Source of the DNA: Eleginops maclovinus
Taxonomy: Eukaryota; Chordata; Actinopteri; Perciformes; Eleginopidae
DNA: 64,000 nt
Direction: 5' to 3'
NCBI RefSeq assembly: GCF_036324505.1
Contig: NC_086363.1
Coordinates: forward strand, 2,274,290-2,338,289
Shown in pieces: positions 37,601 to 58,208 of the stretch (position 1 is the stretch's first letter; every line of letters starts with the position of its first letter). A model generated the notes under the pieces. It ran no database searches. It saw only the letters and a program-made list of their open reading frames with translations, and was not told the DNA's origin. The translations under genes and the position numbers were made by a program.

Positions 37601-40600
37601 ACATCTTTCACTCTTCACACAACCTGACGCTGTCCTGTCTTTGATTTACTGCCATGATCCACAAAGGGATGATTTTACTGCAGTATCAACAGCAGATCAA
37701 TGTTTGTACTTATCCGGTGAAATATTACGACGTCTACTGCAGGGATTGGCAGACAAAATGCACGATCATCACGTCAAAATGTTAGCTTTTGGAAGATTTT
37801 TGAGCAATTTTTGACCAAGTGAAGAGAAGCTGAGGAGAAATTCAGCTGTGATATCCATGCAATAAGAGTTGAACACAAGACAGTACACCTAAGGGTATTA
37901 ATATGACTTAAAATAAGAGTAAACATGTATTTAAAACAGCAATAAGCTAATGTAAAACACTGATTAACTCAATTGACATATTTATCTTGCAAATCAAATG
38001 ACATCCCATCAGCCTCACCCATCGTTTGTCTTAGTTTGTTTATCTTACAACTGCCGCTAACATGCTAAATTAACATGGTCACGGTATGTGCTAAACCTTA
38101 GCATGTTAGCATCACCATTGGAGCATGTTAGCATTTAGATTTAAGCAGAAAGCTGATAGCATGGATTCCATTTCTTCTGCTTAAAATCGTAAAAAAAACC
38201 AACATTTTGACCATTAGTTAAATATCCCAGAGATGTTGTTATTTCTACTTTTGAACTAACAAACATTCATTTTGCTTTAGAGGTTTGGCTCTCTGTGGGT
38301 GTCATGTTGCAGATTGGCTGATCTCATGTTTTTTTTTCTCGTCACACACACGACCCACCCTTGCCTGGCTGAATGCTGTGTAACCATTCCAGCGTGAGAT
38401 CACTGTGAGGTATGACTGTGATTTTTATTTTAAATGACTAAACCCTTCATTTCCTTTCTTGCTTTCACTCCATTTTCAGCCACACTGCGAATGAATCCTT
38501 CCTCTTCTTCACTGCATCTCTCCCTCTGTGACTGATGCGTTCAATGGTTTTGCATGTGTGAAAACACTTGGTCTCGTCTTTTGGGAAAAAATATAACCAG
38601 CCACATTTACTTTGGGACTATTAGTGTCTTTACGCTCTTTATAATGAGGTTGTTTTGGTTGTTCATTCAACTTTATCTCCAGCTGTTTTAAGGAATAAAG
38701 CTCCTATAAACCTTCAGTACACCACCTGCTCAGCACCAAACAGCACAGAGTTTTAAAAAGACCCCTCCAGGACGCTTTAAAAAGCATTTACCAAATGCCT
38801 CCCTCATTACTGTCATGCATAATGCAAAATGCATGCAAAAGTGGCATAAAAAAGTCTGAAATTAAGAAGGTAAAGAGCTAAATATTTCCCTAAGGAGTAA
38901 GTTGAGACCAACTTAAAGCTTGAATTGTCCAAGTGGTTCCTTCAAGATAAAGCTGAGAAGTTTGCAAAGACTTTCATCACTTTTAAAACCCTTGCGCCCA
39001 GGTGTCCAGAAAAATCCATTAGTGCTGCTGGATGAATTTCCATGCTCCACGGGCCATGTTCAGATGTCCAAACAGTCTTACAACCGGACCAAATCAGACT
39101 TCTTTTACACCCTTATTTATCTGCAAGTCGGGAAAATGTATTTTTAAACATATTCAAAAAAACCTCTACAGTCTAAAACTGATCAAAGCAACAGGACAAA
39201 GATCAACCCGTGTGTAATTCAGACCTATACTGTGCATTTCAACACTTGAGCGGAATGCTATCAAATGCTAATCTCTCTGGGTGGAATGTGCATTATGAGA
39301 CATGTTGAGTAAAGCTGCTAGTTCTGTGAAAATCATGCGTCATTTGGGTGAGTGTGCAGGGATAAAGCCTGCTATAAGGGGTCTGCAGGGTACTCACCTG
39401 CGCAGTAAATGGTGACGGATCTGTATTTTCCCCTTCCAAAGCATCCCGCTAAGAGTGTGCATAAATTGAGTCACCTGAACTGAACCCTCTTAGAAGACAA
39501 ATTGAAGTGCGGCTCCTCGGCCCTGAGCTGTAGAGTGTTCAGTGTTGCACAGCGCTGATGAAGAGGAGCTGTTCCTCTGCTCTAACGCTTTCTCTTCTTC
39601 TCTCTTATTGTCCCTCTCCGTGTTTTTTCCTCCTCCTGTGTTCCTGTCTCTTTCTGCTTCATCTCTAAATGTGACCAAATGAATATCTGTGTCCTTCTTC
39701 AGAGGAAGCTCCGCTGGGATATGTGAGGCTCACCGTGTGCATCCTCCTGTAGTGTTGTTGTTTCTAAAGCTCCCTTTAGTCCATTTGATGCGTTCTGGAC
39801 TTTGCAACCTGCTTAAACTGAACAATTGATGCCGGCATAGAGAAGCCAACATGCTGTTTTGATGCCTTCACGCTAAAGTGGCAGCAGCATGGCTTTATTT
39901 CCTTTACTGAAGGAATAGAGCATGTTTCAGCTGCAGAAATGGATACGTTTAAAGCTTTTGCATCGCTCTTTAACAATCCAAGCATGCAATTTTAAATATG
40001 TATTTGCCAATTTGCTTATTTTTGGAGTTGCATTTCTTGCTTTGCACACTGTAAACATGACCTGATATTAACACGTTAGTCCACTGAGTCTTGCTTTAGG
40101 ATTCCAGCCCCATTTCCTTTGTATTGCAATCTGCCTGCATGTGTATGTGTAGCACCTTATTAGGCTGTAGTAATCTAAACACTTCACAAAGCCTGGCTTC
40201 TATTAAACAATTCAGCTCATTTCTGCTCAATCTGCAATCTCATCTTTCAAGTGTTTGAAGTAAGAGCTGAGGATGATGGCCAAACTGATAACCACAGTTA
40301 TTGTAATCCATATTGAAATCAGAATTATGCATTCGTAAGATTTTGTTGTGTTTTTAATGATGATGTGATAAGGATATCGGCCTGTCTGAATCTGTGGGTT
40401 CAGTGGTGTCATCAACGCTATGTACTTCACCTTAGACAGAGCATTATTTTCACACACAAAGCCAGGATGATATTTGATTAGGAAAGCCTTCAGCTGCAGG
40501 GAAGGGTTATTTATATTGCTGTTACTACTCCCGATCATTTCTGTATGTCAGTCTCACCACTTCCTGTTGGACTTCTTTCACAGATCGGCTCTGGCCTCGG

Positions 40601-43297
40601 CTCACCAGGGTCAGCCGCTACCCAAAACCCTCAGCGTGATGGAGAGCACGCCTCAGGTCCGCGGCATGCACACCATCATCAGGTCAGAACCCCGGCAACG
40701 TCTTATCAACACGTCATTAAAACAAACTTTGATCAGAACATATTTGACTTCATTTCATGCTTAAAGGTAGTCCAACGATCTAGTGTTGCATATACACAGA
40801 TAGATATTCAAGGTGAAGACATCCTAACTTTACTCCCTGAAGGGGATCAAAGTCTTTGCATGTTCTTACAACTCGACCTCCTCCTCTTTGCTCCTGACCT
40901 CGGTGTGTTTGTGTAGGAACAAGGAGACGAACAGGGATGAGTTTATCTTTTACTCCAAGAGATTAATGAGGCTCCTGATAGAGCACGCCCTCTCCTTCCT
41001 GCCTCTCAAGGTGAGCCGTGTGTGCTTGGATTAATAACTGACCCGCTGCTTCGTTGGAATATGAATAAAGTACGATGTTGCTTCTCCACTATTAATATAG
41101 CTTCAAGTTGTCTGTTATGTATGTCTGTGTTTCCTTCAGTGGCAGGTGGGTTTTGAACGTGGTTTAATGTTCTCTTTCGTTTCCTCTTCGTTCTTTTGTC
41201 CTCCTCCAGCCGGTGTGTGTGGAGACGCCTCAGGGTGGCAACTATAACGGCAAGAGACTGAGCGGGAAAAGAGTAAGTCTGCTTTTATGCTTGTTAAGGT
41301 AACTTTAAAATGATCTTTGTGGTCACCAAGCTCAAGTGCATGCATAGTCTTAACCCTCTCAGCTCAGAGAGAACATACCTAGTGACAAACACATGCATTA
41401 CTTACATATCAGAGGTGCAGTTCCTCCATTTACTGTCTCTTCACAGCATTATAATAATGAGTTAAAGCCGTGGTAGCTAAATAATTACACACAACGCCAC
41501 ATACTCCCTCTCTCTTCCTAATGTAATGTCCGTCTCTTTAATGTAAAGTGTCCAAGAAAGACAAAAAATATCCAGATCTATGAGAAGCCAAATTGCTCAC
41601 TGGTTTAGCAATGCATGTAGAAGTCTAGAATGACTGTTAAGAGACATGGTGCTCACAGCATGTGTCTTTATGTAGAAATCTAGCTCCTCAGATTCGTATC
41701 CAACTGAACTATGTTTTCCTCTTGTGTGTTTGTGCAGATCACAGGCGTCTCCATCCTGAGAGCCGGGGAGACGATGGAGCAGGCTCTGATGGCGGTGTGC
41801 AAAGACATCCGGCTGGGAAAGATCCTCATCCAGACCAACCACGACACCGGGGAACCGGAGGTATGGACGTCTTTTTTAAATCAGGGATTTAGTTATTGTC
41901 AATATCCGAATATCTGCACGTTTGTATTTACTGTTGTGTTTCCTTCCTTTCAGCTTCACTACCTCCGTCTGCCCAAAGACATCACGGAGGATTACGTCAT
42001 CCTGATGGACAGCACCGTGTCCACCGGAGCGGCTGCCCTCATGGCCGTCAGAGTGCTGCTGGTGGGTCTACACCCCTCTGAAGATGCTGTAGATGCTCAT
42101 TAGTTTTATTTCTTTGATGCAAATGTAGACATTAAGACCCAAGTCACAATAGCCAAATAAACAGGCACTGGAGGATAGAGCCAGGGAAGATAATCCACTA
42201 TCCACTCACTCAGGAGGAACAAAAAGGGAGAAACCAACTGGCCACCATCATGTTTTCTTCCAGCCAAACTAAAAGTATTCTGTAGTCTTAATGTGCCTTC
42301 TCTCTCTCCGTCCATTCCCCTGTGCAGGACCATGATGTGGCGGAGGATAAGATCTTCCTCCTGTCGCTGCTGATGGCGGAGATGGGCGTGCACTCGGTGG
42401 CCTACGCCTTCCCTAAAGTGCGCATCATCACCACGGCCGTGGACAAGGAGGTCAACGACCAGTTCCACATCATCCCCGGCATCGGTGAGGACGCTTTCTC
42501 TTTCCCTCATTTGGATTTGGAGCATGCAAGCAGCAGTTTTGCACAAAATATAGGAGGATTCATTCAAAAATATACATTAAAAATCCTAATAAATCTGATG
42601 ATGCTGCAAAGACAGGTCTGACAGGTTAAGGAGAGGGGTTTCCAGAGGGTAGAGTCCTGAAGAATGCTTATCATCCTTATTAAGGACATGTATAATAAGT
42701 TCCTCTGCTTTCATGTCCTTAATCAGAGGACTCTCCTGACCTTGCAGTGCTGTAAGAGGGAAGTTATGTGAGCCAGAGACAGACACTGCAAAGCTTCAAA
42801 TCTCATAAGCAATAAGAAAATGTGATTGATGATCCATCCTAAAGTGAGGTATTAAAGGAAGATCAACACAGATTGATACTGCTGCTGTTCAGCATGCTGC
42901 ACATCTGGACACACTCTGGTGATGTCACAGTAGGAAAAGCACAGATGTAAAATGAGTGATGGTTGACATTTAGCTGCTTTATTAAGAAGGCTTTTCCTAC
43001 CTTGATGAGTCCAAAATGCTATCTGTAACAACATGTTAGACACTTACACTAGTTAAGGTTCCCTGCTCACTTTAAGGGTTTGCTTTGTTATATTTCCCTC
43101 GAGTTTGCAGGTTTTAATCTGGTGTAGTTTGCTGAATAAGCCTAAAGGAGAGGACACATTATGAACCTAAAAGCCTCCATCTCTTCCTCACTTCACCTGC
43201 TTTTTTTTACCTCCCTTCAGGTAATTTTGGAGACCGTTACTTTGGCACCGACGCTCCGTCAGACTGGTGTGAGAGCGATGAAGGGATGGACTTCTGA
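25682..43297 (+). CDS. uckl1: Uridine-cytidine kinase-like 1 (uridine kinase + UPRT-like fusion)
   Basis: This is a pyrimidine-salvage protein with an N-terminal uridine kinase domain and a C-terminal uracil phosphoribosyltransferase-like domain. The exons are 25682-25790, 27812-28020 (or from 27823), 29171-29277, 30517-30687, 32772-32843, 35756-35945, 36036-36097, 39703-39722, 40584-40682, 40917-41010, 41210-41272, 41738-41860, 41954-42061, 42328-42484 and 43221-43297 (TGA). With exon 2 from 27823 the product is 549 residues; human UCKL1 is 548. Seen: SPRKRTTSQ and [12 protein letters not shown]; Walker A GGSASGKT near residue 106; [10 protein letters not shown]; the VPIYDF-like [47 protein letters not shown]-loop region [14 protein letters not shown] near 451-464; and [13 protein letters not shown] at the end. 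UPRT activity is not expected in vertebrate homologues. The exon 1-2 junction is uncertain. Confidence 0.95.
25791..27811. other. uckl1 intron 1
   Basis: The intron holds a ctagctagctaagctaac-type scrap near 25858, a LINE tail near 26195, and a fairly GC-rich stretch at 27150-27390 with two overlapping short open frames. An extra coding exon here would be one way to settle the phase problem between uckl1 exons 1 and 2, but none could be supported. Confidence 0.5.
26180..26230 (+). mobile_element. LINE 3' tail scrap
   Basis: agcttgggatacataaagtc followed by tctatctatta resembles the (t)gggataaataaagt(atct)n ends of fish LINEs. It is a short fragment in uckl1 intron 1. Confidence 0.35.
30845..30875. 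repeat. Fragment of the 62-bp minisatellite unit
   Basis: accaaaataaaagccccttg matches the core of the unit found in tandem at 10941-11292 and inverted at 13127-13190. It is in uckl1 intron 4. Confidence 0.4.
32150..32492 (+). mobile_element. tRNA-derived SINE, copy 2 (full length)
   Basis: The head cagcagtggctcagtcagta carries the A box and ggttcaagtcc at 32220-32230 the B box. The body has ctgtggtgcccttgagcaaa, then gctccccgggcgctgcac, then ctcctagtactaggatgggt. The tail is gacaataaagagggtttcat. The first 18 bases of the head are partly duplicated at 32152. It is inserted in uckl1 intron 4, sense strand. Confidence 0.85.
33945..34330 (+). mobile_element. MITE-like repeat, copy C, with internal inverted duplication
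   Basis: It starts aaagaggtcacattatactc. The inverted pair 33984-34063 / 34110-34189 makes up its middle, and it continues with gttggagcgttagttaattg and ttaacctttgcagacctttt, which match copy D. It lies in uckl1 intron 5. No transposase. Confidence 0.8.
33984..34189. repeat. 80-bp near-perfect inverted repeat with 46-bp centre
   Basis: Bases 33984-34063 and 34110-34189 are reverse complements with only about three mismatches in 80. The centre has ccctctgtctgaaaccagag. The arm equals the core of MITE copies A and B, so one arm is a second copy of that core in inverted orientation. Confidence 0.95.
34998..35296 (+). mobile_element. tRNA-derived SINE, copy 3 (full length)
   Basis: It is the same family as 32150-32492: cagcagtggcccagtaagta, ggttcaagtcc, gctccccgggcgctgcac, and a shared tail gacaataaagagggtttcat plus cctcccattctatc. 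Some 30 bases of the middle are deleted relative to copy 2. The high similarity suggests recent activity. It is in uckl1 intron 5. Confidence 0.85.
38055..38150. mobile_element. Fragment of gctaacatgctaa dispersed repeat
   Basis: The run gccgctaacatgctaaatta, then ccttagcatgttagcatcac and gagcatgttagcatttaga shares motifs with 18740-19110. It is in uckl1 intron 7. Confidence 0.45.
39703..39722 (+). other. uckl1: uckl1 20-nt microexon (exon 8)
   Basis: After acceptor ccttcttcag, 20 bases code RKLRWD plus two bases, followed by the strong donor gtgagg. Joined to exon 7 (ending QLEK) and exon 9 it reads [16 protein letters not shown]. This bridges the kinase and UPRT-like domains where human UCKL1 has, from memory, RELSVRAALASAHQ. 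Without it, exons 7 and 9 would be out of phase. Confidence 0.85.
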
Positions 43298-43658
43298 GGG
43301 GAGTACAGAGGGTTGTTACAGAAGCACTTACAGCCATTTAAACCGTTTTTAAAAGAGACTCTCCTTCATCCCTCGCTGTAATGAACGGCTTCCTGTTCAC
43401 CAGAGAGGCGTTCACTGTCAGGTCAGTCGGAGAGATCAGTGGAGGTTCCCATTTCCTGCCACTCGAGTTTACAGAAAGTTCAAAGGGGTCGAAGTGTTAC
43501 CCGTCCCTCTTGTAATTATTCCAGAGCCATCTCAAACGTAATGCTACAAGTTAAGAGAAATGCTTGAATATTGTGTACATAATGTCAATGCCAATAATGT
43601 TTGTCTTTGTTGCTGAAGCTTCGGAGTTAATGCTTGAAGTATAAGTACTGGAAGAAGC

Positions 43659-43913
43659 TTAAAGGGGCCCTATCCTGCAGATGTACTGTCTCTACTGACA
43701 TGTCTCCATGCTTTAATCTTCAAAAAGCTCCTCTTTTGTCCCGCCTCTTAGCCTATCACGTGCAATGTGTTGGAGCGCTAGCCAATTAGAAGTGCCAATG
43801 TTACATAGTGGAACTTTGAGATTTTAGCCTTTGCAGACCATTCACATGCATTTAAACCTATAACACACTACAGGAAAGGGAAAACTTGAAAAAGCATAGT
43901 AGGACCTCTTTAA
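43659..43913. mobile_element. MITE, copy D, with terminal inverted repeats
   Basis: The left end ttaaaggggccctat and the right end atagtaggacctctttaa are inverted relatives. Inside are gacatgtctccatgctttaa, gttggagcgctagccaatta and ttagcctttgcagacca, shared with copy C. The element is about 255 bp and non-coding, in the uckl1 3' flank. Confidence 0.75.
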
Positions 43914-45002
43914 AAATCCTCAAGTTTCTTTCAGGATTTTGCACAGCGAGTATCTCTGCCTTCAAACACCGTTACCTGAAGAGCTGGGAAGAATTAGCAA
44001 GAGCTACAGTCAGGTTTAATGCTAGAGTAGTCTATCCTGCGACACACTAAACAATAACAACCATACAGACTATTAAACATTTGGAAATGTGTTCTTACTT
44101 TGAATCTACTCCTTAAAAGTTAAAAGCATTATGCATTAAGGAATCATTTAAGCTTTAATTCCCATTTGCATTTCTAGCTACATTTTAGATGTGAAGACAC
44201 AGGCTTTGAGAGTCTGCAAATGTTTTGTAATGTACCTTTTTAAAATGCTTGAATACCGCTTACATGTTGCTCCTATAAAACTGTAGGAAAACCTGAATCA
44301 TTGCACAAAAACAGAAGAATAACGCCTCGTGTTTTACGAAGAGTCGCTATCCCAAGTATTGTATATTTAGGGGATGAAGGGTCCGGGGTCATGGAGGTGT
44401 AACACCATTTGTACTTGACGGCGTCCTGTGTGTTTAATTTAAAACCTTGTGTGAGAATCATTCATGCGTCACAGCTTTGATTTAATGATGCTAGTACTGT
44501 ATGTTATTGTCTCAGGCTACCTTCCCTGCAGAGGAACAACAACTTTACTTGAAGATAATTAACGGAAGACTGTCAAATATTATTGATTATTGTTTTAGCT
44601 ATTTTGTTTTCAACCATGCTCAGAAAAACCGGTCATTGTATTCATTGTTACTCAAATAATTTCAGTCAGATGTAGCTGTTATTTATATCAGTTCATGGCT
44701 CTGTATTGCATTGCTTTTCAACTGTGTGTAGAAACGCTCTCTGTGGCCTTAAACCACTTCTTTAGTTCACAAAATAATTCATAATTTAATGGACCAGGAG
44801 ACCAAGTGGCAAGTGTTGCTGCTAGGGATCAAGTGTCTTGATTTAAAACCGCAGCAGCAGCAGCAGCACTTGTGTTTACATCAGATCGTTATATTCAAAT
44901 TAAACAAAGTCTCATTTGTTGTGTTTTTCTGAATTAAATGCAGAAACTGACCCGTGTTGGGACTCGTACTTGTTGTGGTTACTTTATTTTGCTGCTGCTT
45001 TT

Positions 45003-45246
45003 TAGGTTTCAAGGTTTCAAGGTTTTATTTGTCATATGCACAGCAGATACAGCGTATATGTTGGCAATGAAAATCTTATGTCGCGTGCTCCTCCAACAAC
45101 TCAACATACATGGTGCAAAAGATAAATAAAATAGTGAAAAAGAGAGAAGAATATTTACAATATCAACAATACAGATTTGAGGATGTGAAATATATACATA
45201 GAGGAGCTCGAGACACGGCAGCCATCCTCGGCGCCATCTTGCAGTG
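45003..45246 (-). mobile_element. Retroelement fragment, antisense
   Basis: On the minus strand it begins caagatggcgccgaggatgg, runs through an AT-rich middle with ttttgcaccatgtatgttga, and ends cattgccaacatatacgctg and catatgacaaataaaacctt, followed by a (cttgaaac)n tail. A 3' end with an aataaaa hexamer and a short tandem tail is typical of LINE/SINE insertions. Confidence 0.6.
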
Positions 45247-46235
45247 TTTTTAATGCCTTTATGTATTCATTATCCCGCCTGCAGTTCTACTACATCCTTG
45301 CATTTGTTTCCCAGCCAATAATCCAAGTAATATATCATTATGAGGTTTGCATACAATTGGGACATCATAGTGTGACTTGACGTACTGTATATTCCAAGTG
45401 CAAAGGATTATGGGTCAGAAAAGCCCAAAAAGCGTGCTGTGGTGCAAACGTGTGACACCATCCATGCATTTTTGGTATATTGCATTTGATTTACAATTTA
45501 TTGGGACATACTACAGATCTTTCTGGCACCGTTAACGGTATGGGTCGTGGAACGCACCCCAGGTTTACTATATATTTTTTAAACGGTTAGTTTAACACAT
45601 GTTTAACTAGCATTTGTAATTGTGTTGAAACGTATATTCTCAGTGTAAAGTGAGTGTTTTGCAGGTTGATTTGATTCATAGCTTATAACAATGATCTGAA
45701 TCTGTAAAGTTAGATGTAATTAATTGAAAAGTACAATATTGGCTGAAAAAAAACACATGGTAGATTAGGAGATACAAGTTGCGTAATAGGACACTAATTG
45801 ACTAAATATGTTCATTTTAACACTGCTAAGGCAACTAAATTAAACACATCTATTATTTAAAGTGTCCATCACATATGTGCATTACTCAGATGTGTTTTAG
45901 TGCCCACCTGTATTGAAAGCACATTACAATTACAAAGTTGTGTCACTCAGAACTGTTTATGTCAATGCGTTTTACTCTGGGAAAGCACTGGTGTAATTAA
46001 AAACAATACTGGTGGCTAATTCCTATTTTGGTGCTCTAATTGATCTGTGTACTGGAACACCTGATTGCATCACAGCCATTAATTAATGAAACTCAGCACA
46101 CCTGTGTTCAGTTCAATGTACTTAGTGAGAATAAGACTTAATCATTGTGTAGGTTTCACTTACCTTGTACAGAATAAAAATATCTTATAAATGTAGGTTA
46201 TGATTCTGTGATTTTTGGTTTTGTTCTGGAGTTTC

Positions 46236-46251
46236 CCACCAGGGGGCAGCA
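46236..46251 (+). promoter_or_regulatory. CTCF consensus match upstream of mpv17
   Basis: CCACCAGGGGGCAGCA fits every position of the vertebrate CTCF core CCASYAGRKGGCRSYV. It lies just ahead of the mpv17 non-coding exon, in the uckl1-mpv17 interval. Confidence 0.65.
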
Positions 46252-46266
46252 GACTTTTGTTTACAA

Positions 46267-46365
46267 CGGAAGTGACGCACACTGCAGTCCTTAAGCTGCC
46301 TTCCCGGGCTGTAGGAAATACTAGGTTTTACTTTTTGTGCTTTCGAATTGGATAAAAAGGACGAG
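46267..46365 (+). other. mpv17: mpv17 promoter and non-coding exon 1
   Basis: CGGAAGTGACG at 46267-46277 combines an ETS-type GGAA site with a CRE-like half site, and there is no TATA box. The sequence then leads to a strong donor, gacgag|gtaagt, at 46365|46366. The transcription start is not fixed, so the exon start is a guess near 46270-46290. Confidence 0.5.
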
Positions 46366-46798
46366 GTAAGTGTACATTTATTCAACTCTACATGAAGTAG
46401 TTATTCAAACCATAACCACAAAGAATAAAGATTCAATAGGGAAATTGAACATGAATTAATGAGAATTAAACTCCTTTTATTTTTTATTTCGATCAGTTAT
46501 GCAGTAAAACAAATCTAAATATATCTATACATTTATTCTGTATAGTTTGTATATGCCAATAATTGCTTTTTAACTAAATGAAATATATTATTGTCTTTAC
46601 CTGGCCGAGCAATCACATCTCAATTAACACATTTTATGAATATTCTTTGATTAATTTATTTTAAAAGTATATTAAACCTACTAAATGTTTCAATTACATC
46701 ACTATTTGTCTTCTATTTGGGTTCAACACTGACATTTTATGAAATTTCTATTATAATTGTACAACAAAGTGAACGTACCTGTACGTCTTTAATTGCAG

Positions 46799-46874
46799 AA
46801 CTCAGAATTCGGAGCTGAGGCTGGGACATGAAGGCATCACCAGCAGCTCTCTGTGGAGCCGGGATCACAAACAG
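46799..46874 (+). other. mpv17: Candidate mpv17 leader exon with GC donor
   Basis: The acceptor ctttaattgcag is followed by 76 bases ending aaacag|gcaagt. AG|GCAAGT is the classic form of a GC-AG intron donor. The exon contains an ATG at 46828 that opens a reading frame overlapping the mpv17 start in another frame if spliced to 47654. It may be optional. Confidence 0.4.
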
Positions 46875-47653
46875 GCAAGTTCACATTTAATTTACATTTA
46901 CTGCAAAATAGTGAGTATTTATACACATTATTGTTAAACTGCGTGCTGTGACGTGTGTGTGGGCTTGGTGTCCTTACATACAGTACCTGTGGAGTTAAGA
47001 AACTAATAAGGTTAAAAGTTATATTTATTTACAAGTTATTGCACACTTAAAGTTAGTTACTAGCTATTTAATACGGGCTAATCCTGTTAAGTGTCATTAT
47101 GATGCAACACTAAACTTGCTGCCAAGTTTTCGCTGCTTTAGCCAAAACCTCACTGAACCTAACGCCGAACTTCGCTCAGTAAAGTGACAATTGAAAGTTT
47201 ACTCAGTTATTTGTAAATAAAATGGGCTGTCACCTCTTAGTTTTCACTTTCCCTTAATGGATTTAAGTGTTCTCTTTAATTCGGCATTAAAAATGTCACT
47301 GAGAAAAGACGTAGTTTATTTAAAAACATAACTTTACATTTGGCAAATCTCGTTGTTTATGTGGACAACATGTACTGAAATTGTTGCCGAATAATAACTT
47401 TTCATTGCCAAACTTCTCAGAAAGCATCAGATCTTCTAAAAGGTTAAAAACATGAAGTATTTGTTTAAGAAGCTTACTAGTAACACAGCTTTAAGGAAAC
47501 AGGAACTACTTAATCTAATTGATAAACCCTAATTGACGAAATAAGGGAGCTTATTTGCAGGGTCGCTTGATTTGAGTCACATTGCCTGCCTGACAGTGGG
47601 CGGGGTTAGTGGGTAAAACTCCTTTTTTGTCCTTTTTCTTTTTAATTTCCTAG

Positions 47654-57263
<9,610 letters not shown>

Positions 57264-57530
57264 ACCACGATCACAAGTCCAGCTGTCTACAGGATGATGA
57301 TGTTACACTCATTTGTAGTGTGTGCATGTGTGTGTGGCATGGTCTAACTTTGTTCTGCTGGTATTTCCAAAGTGTAAAACTGTGACTGACTCATTATAAA
57401 GGTCGGGAGAAAGTGCTTGTCTACTCTGAATGACACATTCACACTTGAAAGTCAAACTTTGCATAAATGTCTGTGAAAGTTTGTTATTTATGGAATCCGA
57501 TTTGGCAGTGGTGTAGCCACACGTACGCAC

Positions 57531-57534
<4 letters not shown>

Positions 57535-57593
<59 letters not shown>
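57535..57593. repeat. (AC)n microsatellite in mpv17 3' UTR
   Basis: A 59-base AC run that lies between the mpv17 stop codon and the likely poly(A) signal at 57829, so it should be transcribed. Confidence 0.95.
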
Positions 57594-57594
<1 letters not shown>

Positions 57595-57828
57595 TCACAG
57601 CCACTGCTTACAAAAGAACAGCCTTCTAAAACATCTACTTCATCAATCACTTGAAATAATGGTAAATGTTCATTTGTAAAACCTTAATAGGTTGTCTCAT
57701 TTGTCTATAATAGTAGTGAATTTTAAAACTGATTCATTTTAGTTTACATACTCTAAATAATGTAATACTACTTTAGTAACTATTTTCTTACAATTCTGGT
57801 CTATTGATGCGTCTTTGGTGAAGCTTTT

Positions 57829-57834
57829 AATAAA
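57829..57834 (+). terminator. mpv17: Probable poly(A) signal of mpv17
   Basis: The overlapping AATAAATAAA lies about 570 bases after the stop codon and is followed within 20 bases by a tgtctctgg stretch. Confidence 0.55.
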
Positions 57835-57956
57835 TAAACTATGTCTCTGGAAATATGCGCTTGTTTCATAGATGCTGAAGGAATGCTGAAGATATTTGTG
57901 AGATAATATACCTCTTTCATGTCAGTACGATAATATGAAGCTATAAGCAGCAGCCG

Positions 57957-58208
57957 GTTAGCTTAGCCTAGCTTAGCTTAGCTTAGCACAAACACTGGAA
58001 ACGGGTGGAAACAGCTAGCATCCGCAACTCTAAAGCTAACTAATTAATAAAGCATCTTGATTAATCTCTGTAAAAAACAAGAAGGTTGTTGTTCATCTTG
58101 AGCTTTAGAGAGAAGCTGCTTGGTTGATATTTTATAATGGACAGAGACAGGCTAGCTGTTCCCCTCCGTTTCCAGTCGTTGTGCTAAGCTAAGCTAAGCT
58201 AAGCTAAC
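57957..58208. mobile_element. Palindromic MITE with long terminal inverted repeats
   Basis: The left arm 57957-58019 begins gttagcttagcctagcttag and contains cactggaaacgggtggaaac and agctagc. The right arm 58151-58208 is its reverse complement with few differences and ends gctaagctaagctaagctaa before a final c. The arms are about 60 bp around a 130-bp centre with ctttaga/tctaaag partners. Fragments of the family are at 13780 and 21425. Non-coding. Confidence 0.85.

Larger units (their letters stand above)
43298..46230. other. uckl1 3' flank and uckl1-mpv17 intergenic DNA
   Basis: Here lie the uckl1 3' UTR (end not fixed; an ATTAAA is near 44898), MITE copy D at 43659-43913, a gcagcagcag run near 44850, a retroelement tail at 45003-45246, and about 1 kb of AT-rich sequence before the mpv17 promoter. 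No exon is supported. Confidence 0.6.

Noticed and set aside
39703..39730. Premature stop (TGA after RKLRWDM) in uckl1, suggesting a pseudogene
   Set aside because: The stop is reached only if the donor gtgagg two codons earlier is ignored. Splicing after 39722 restores the frame into exon 9.
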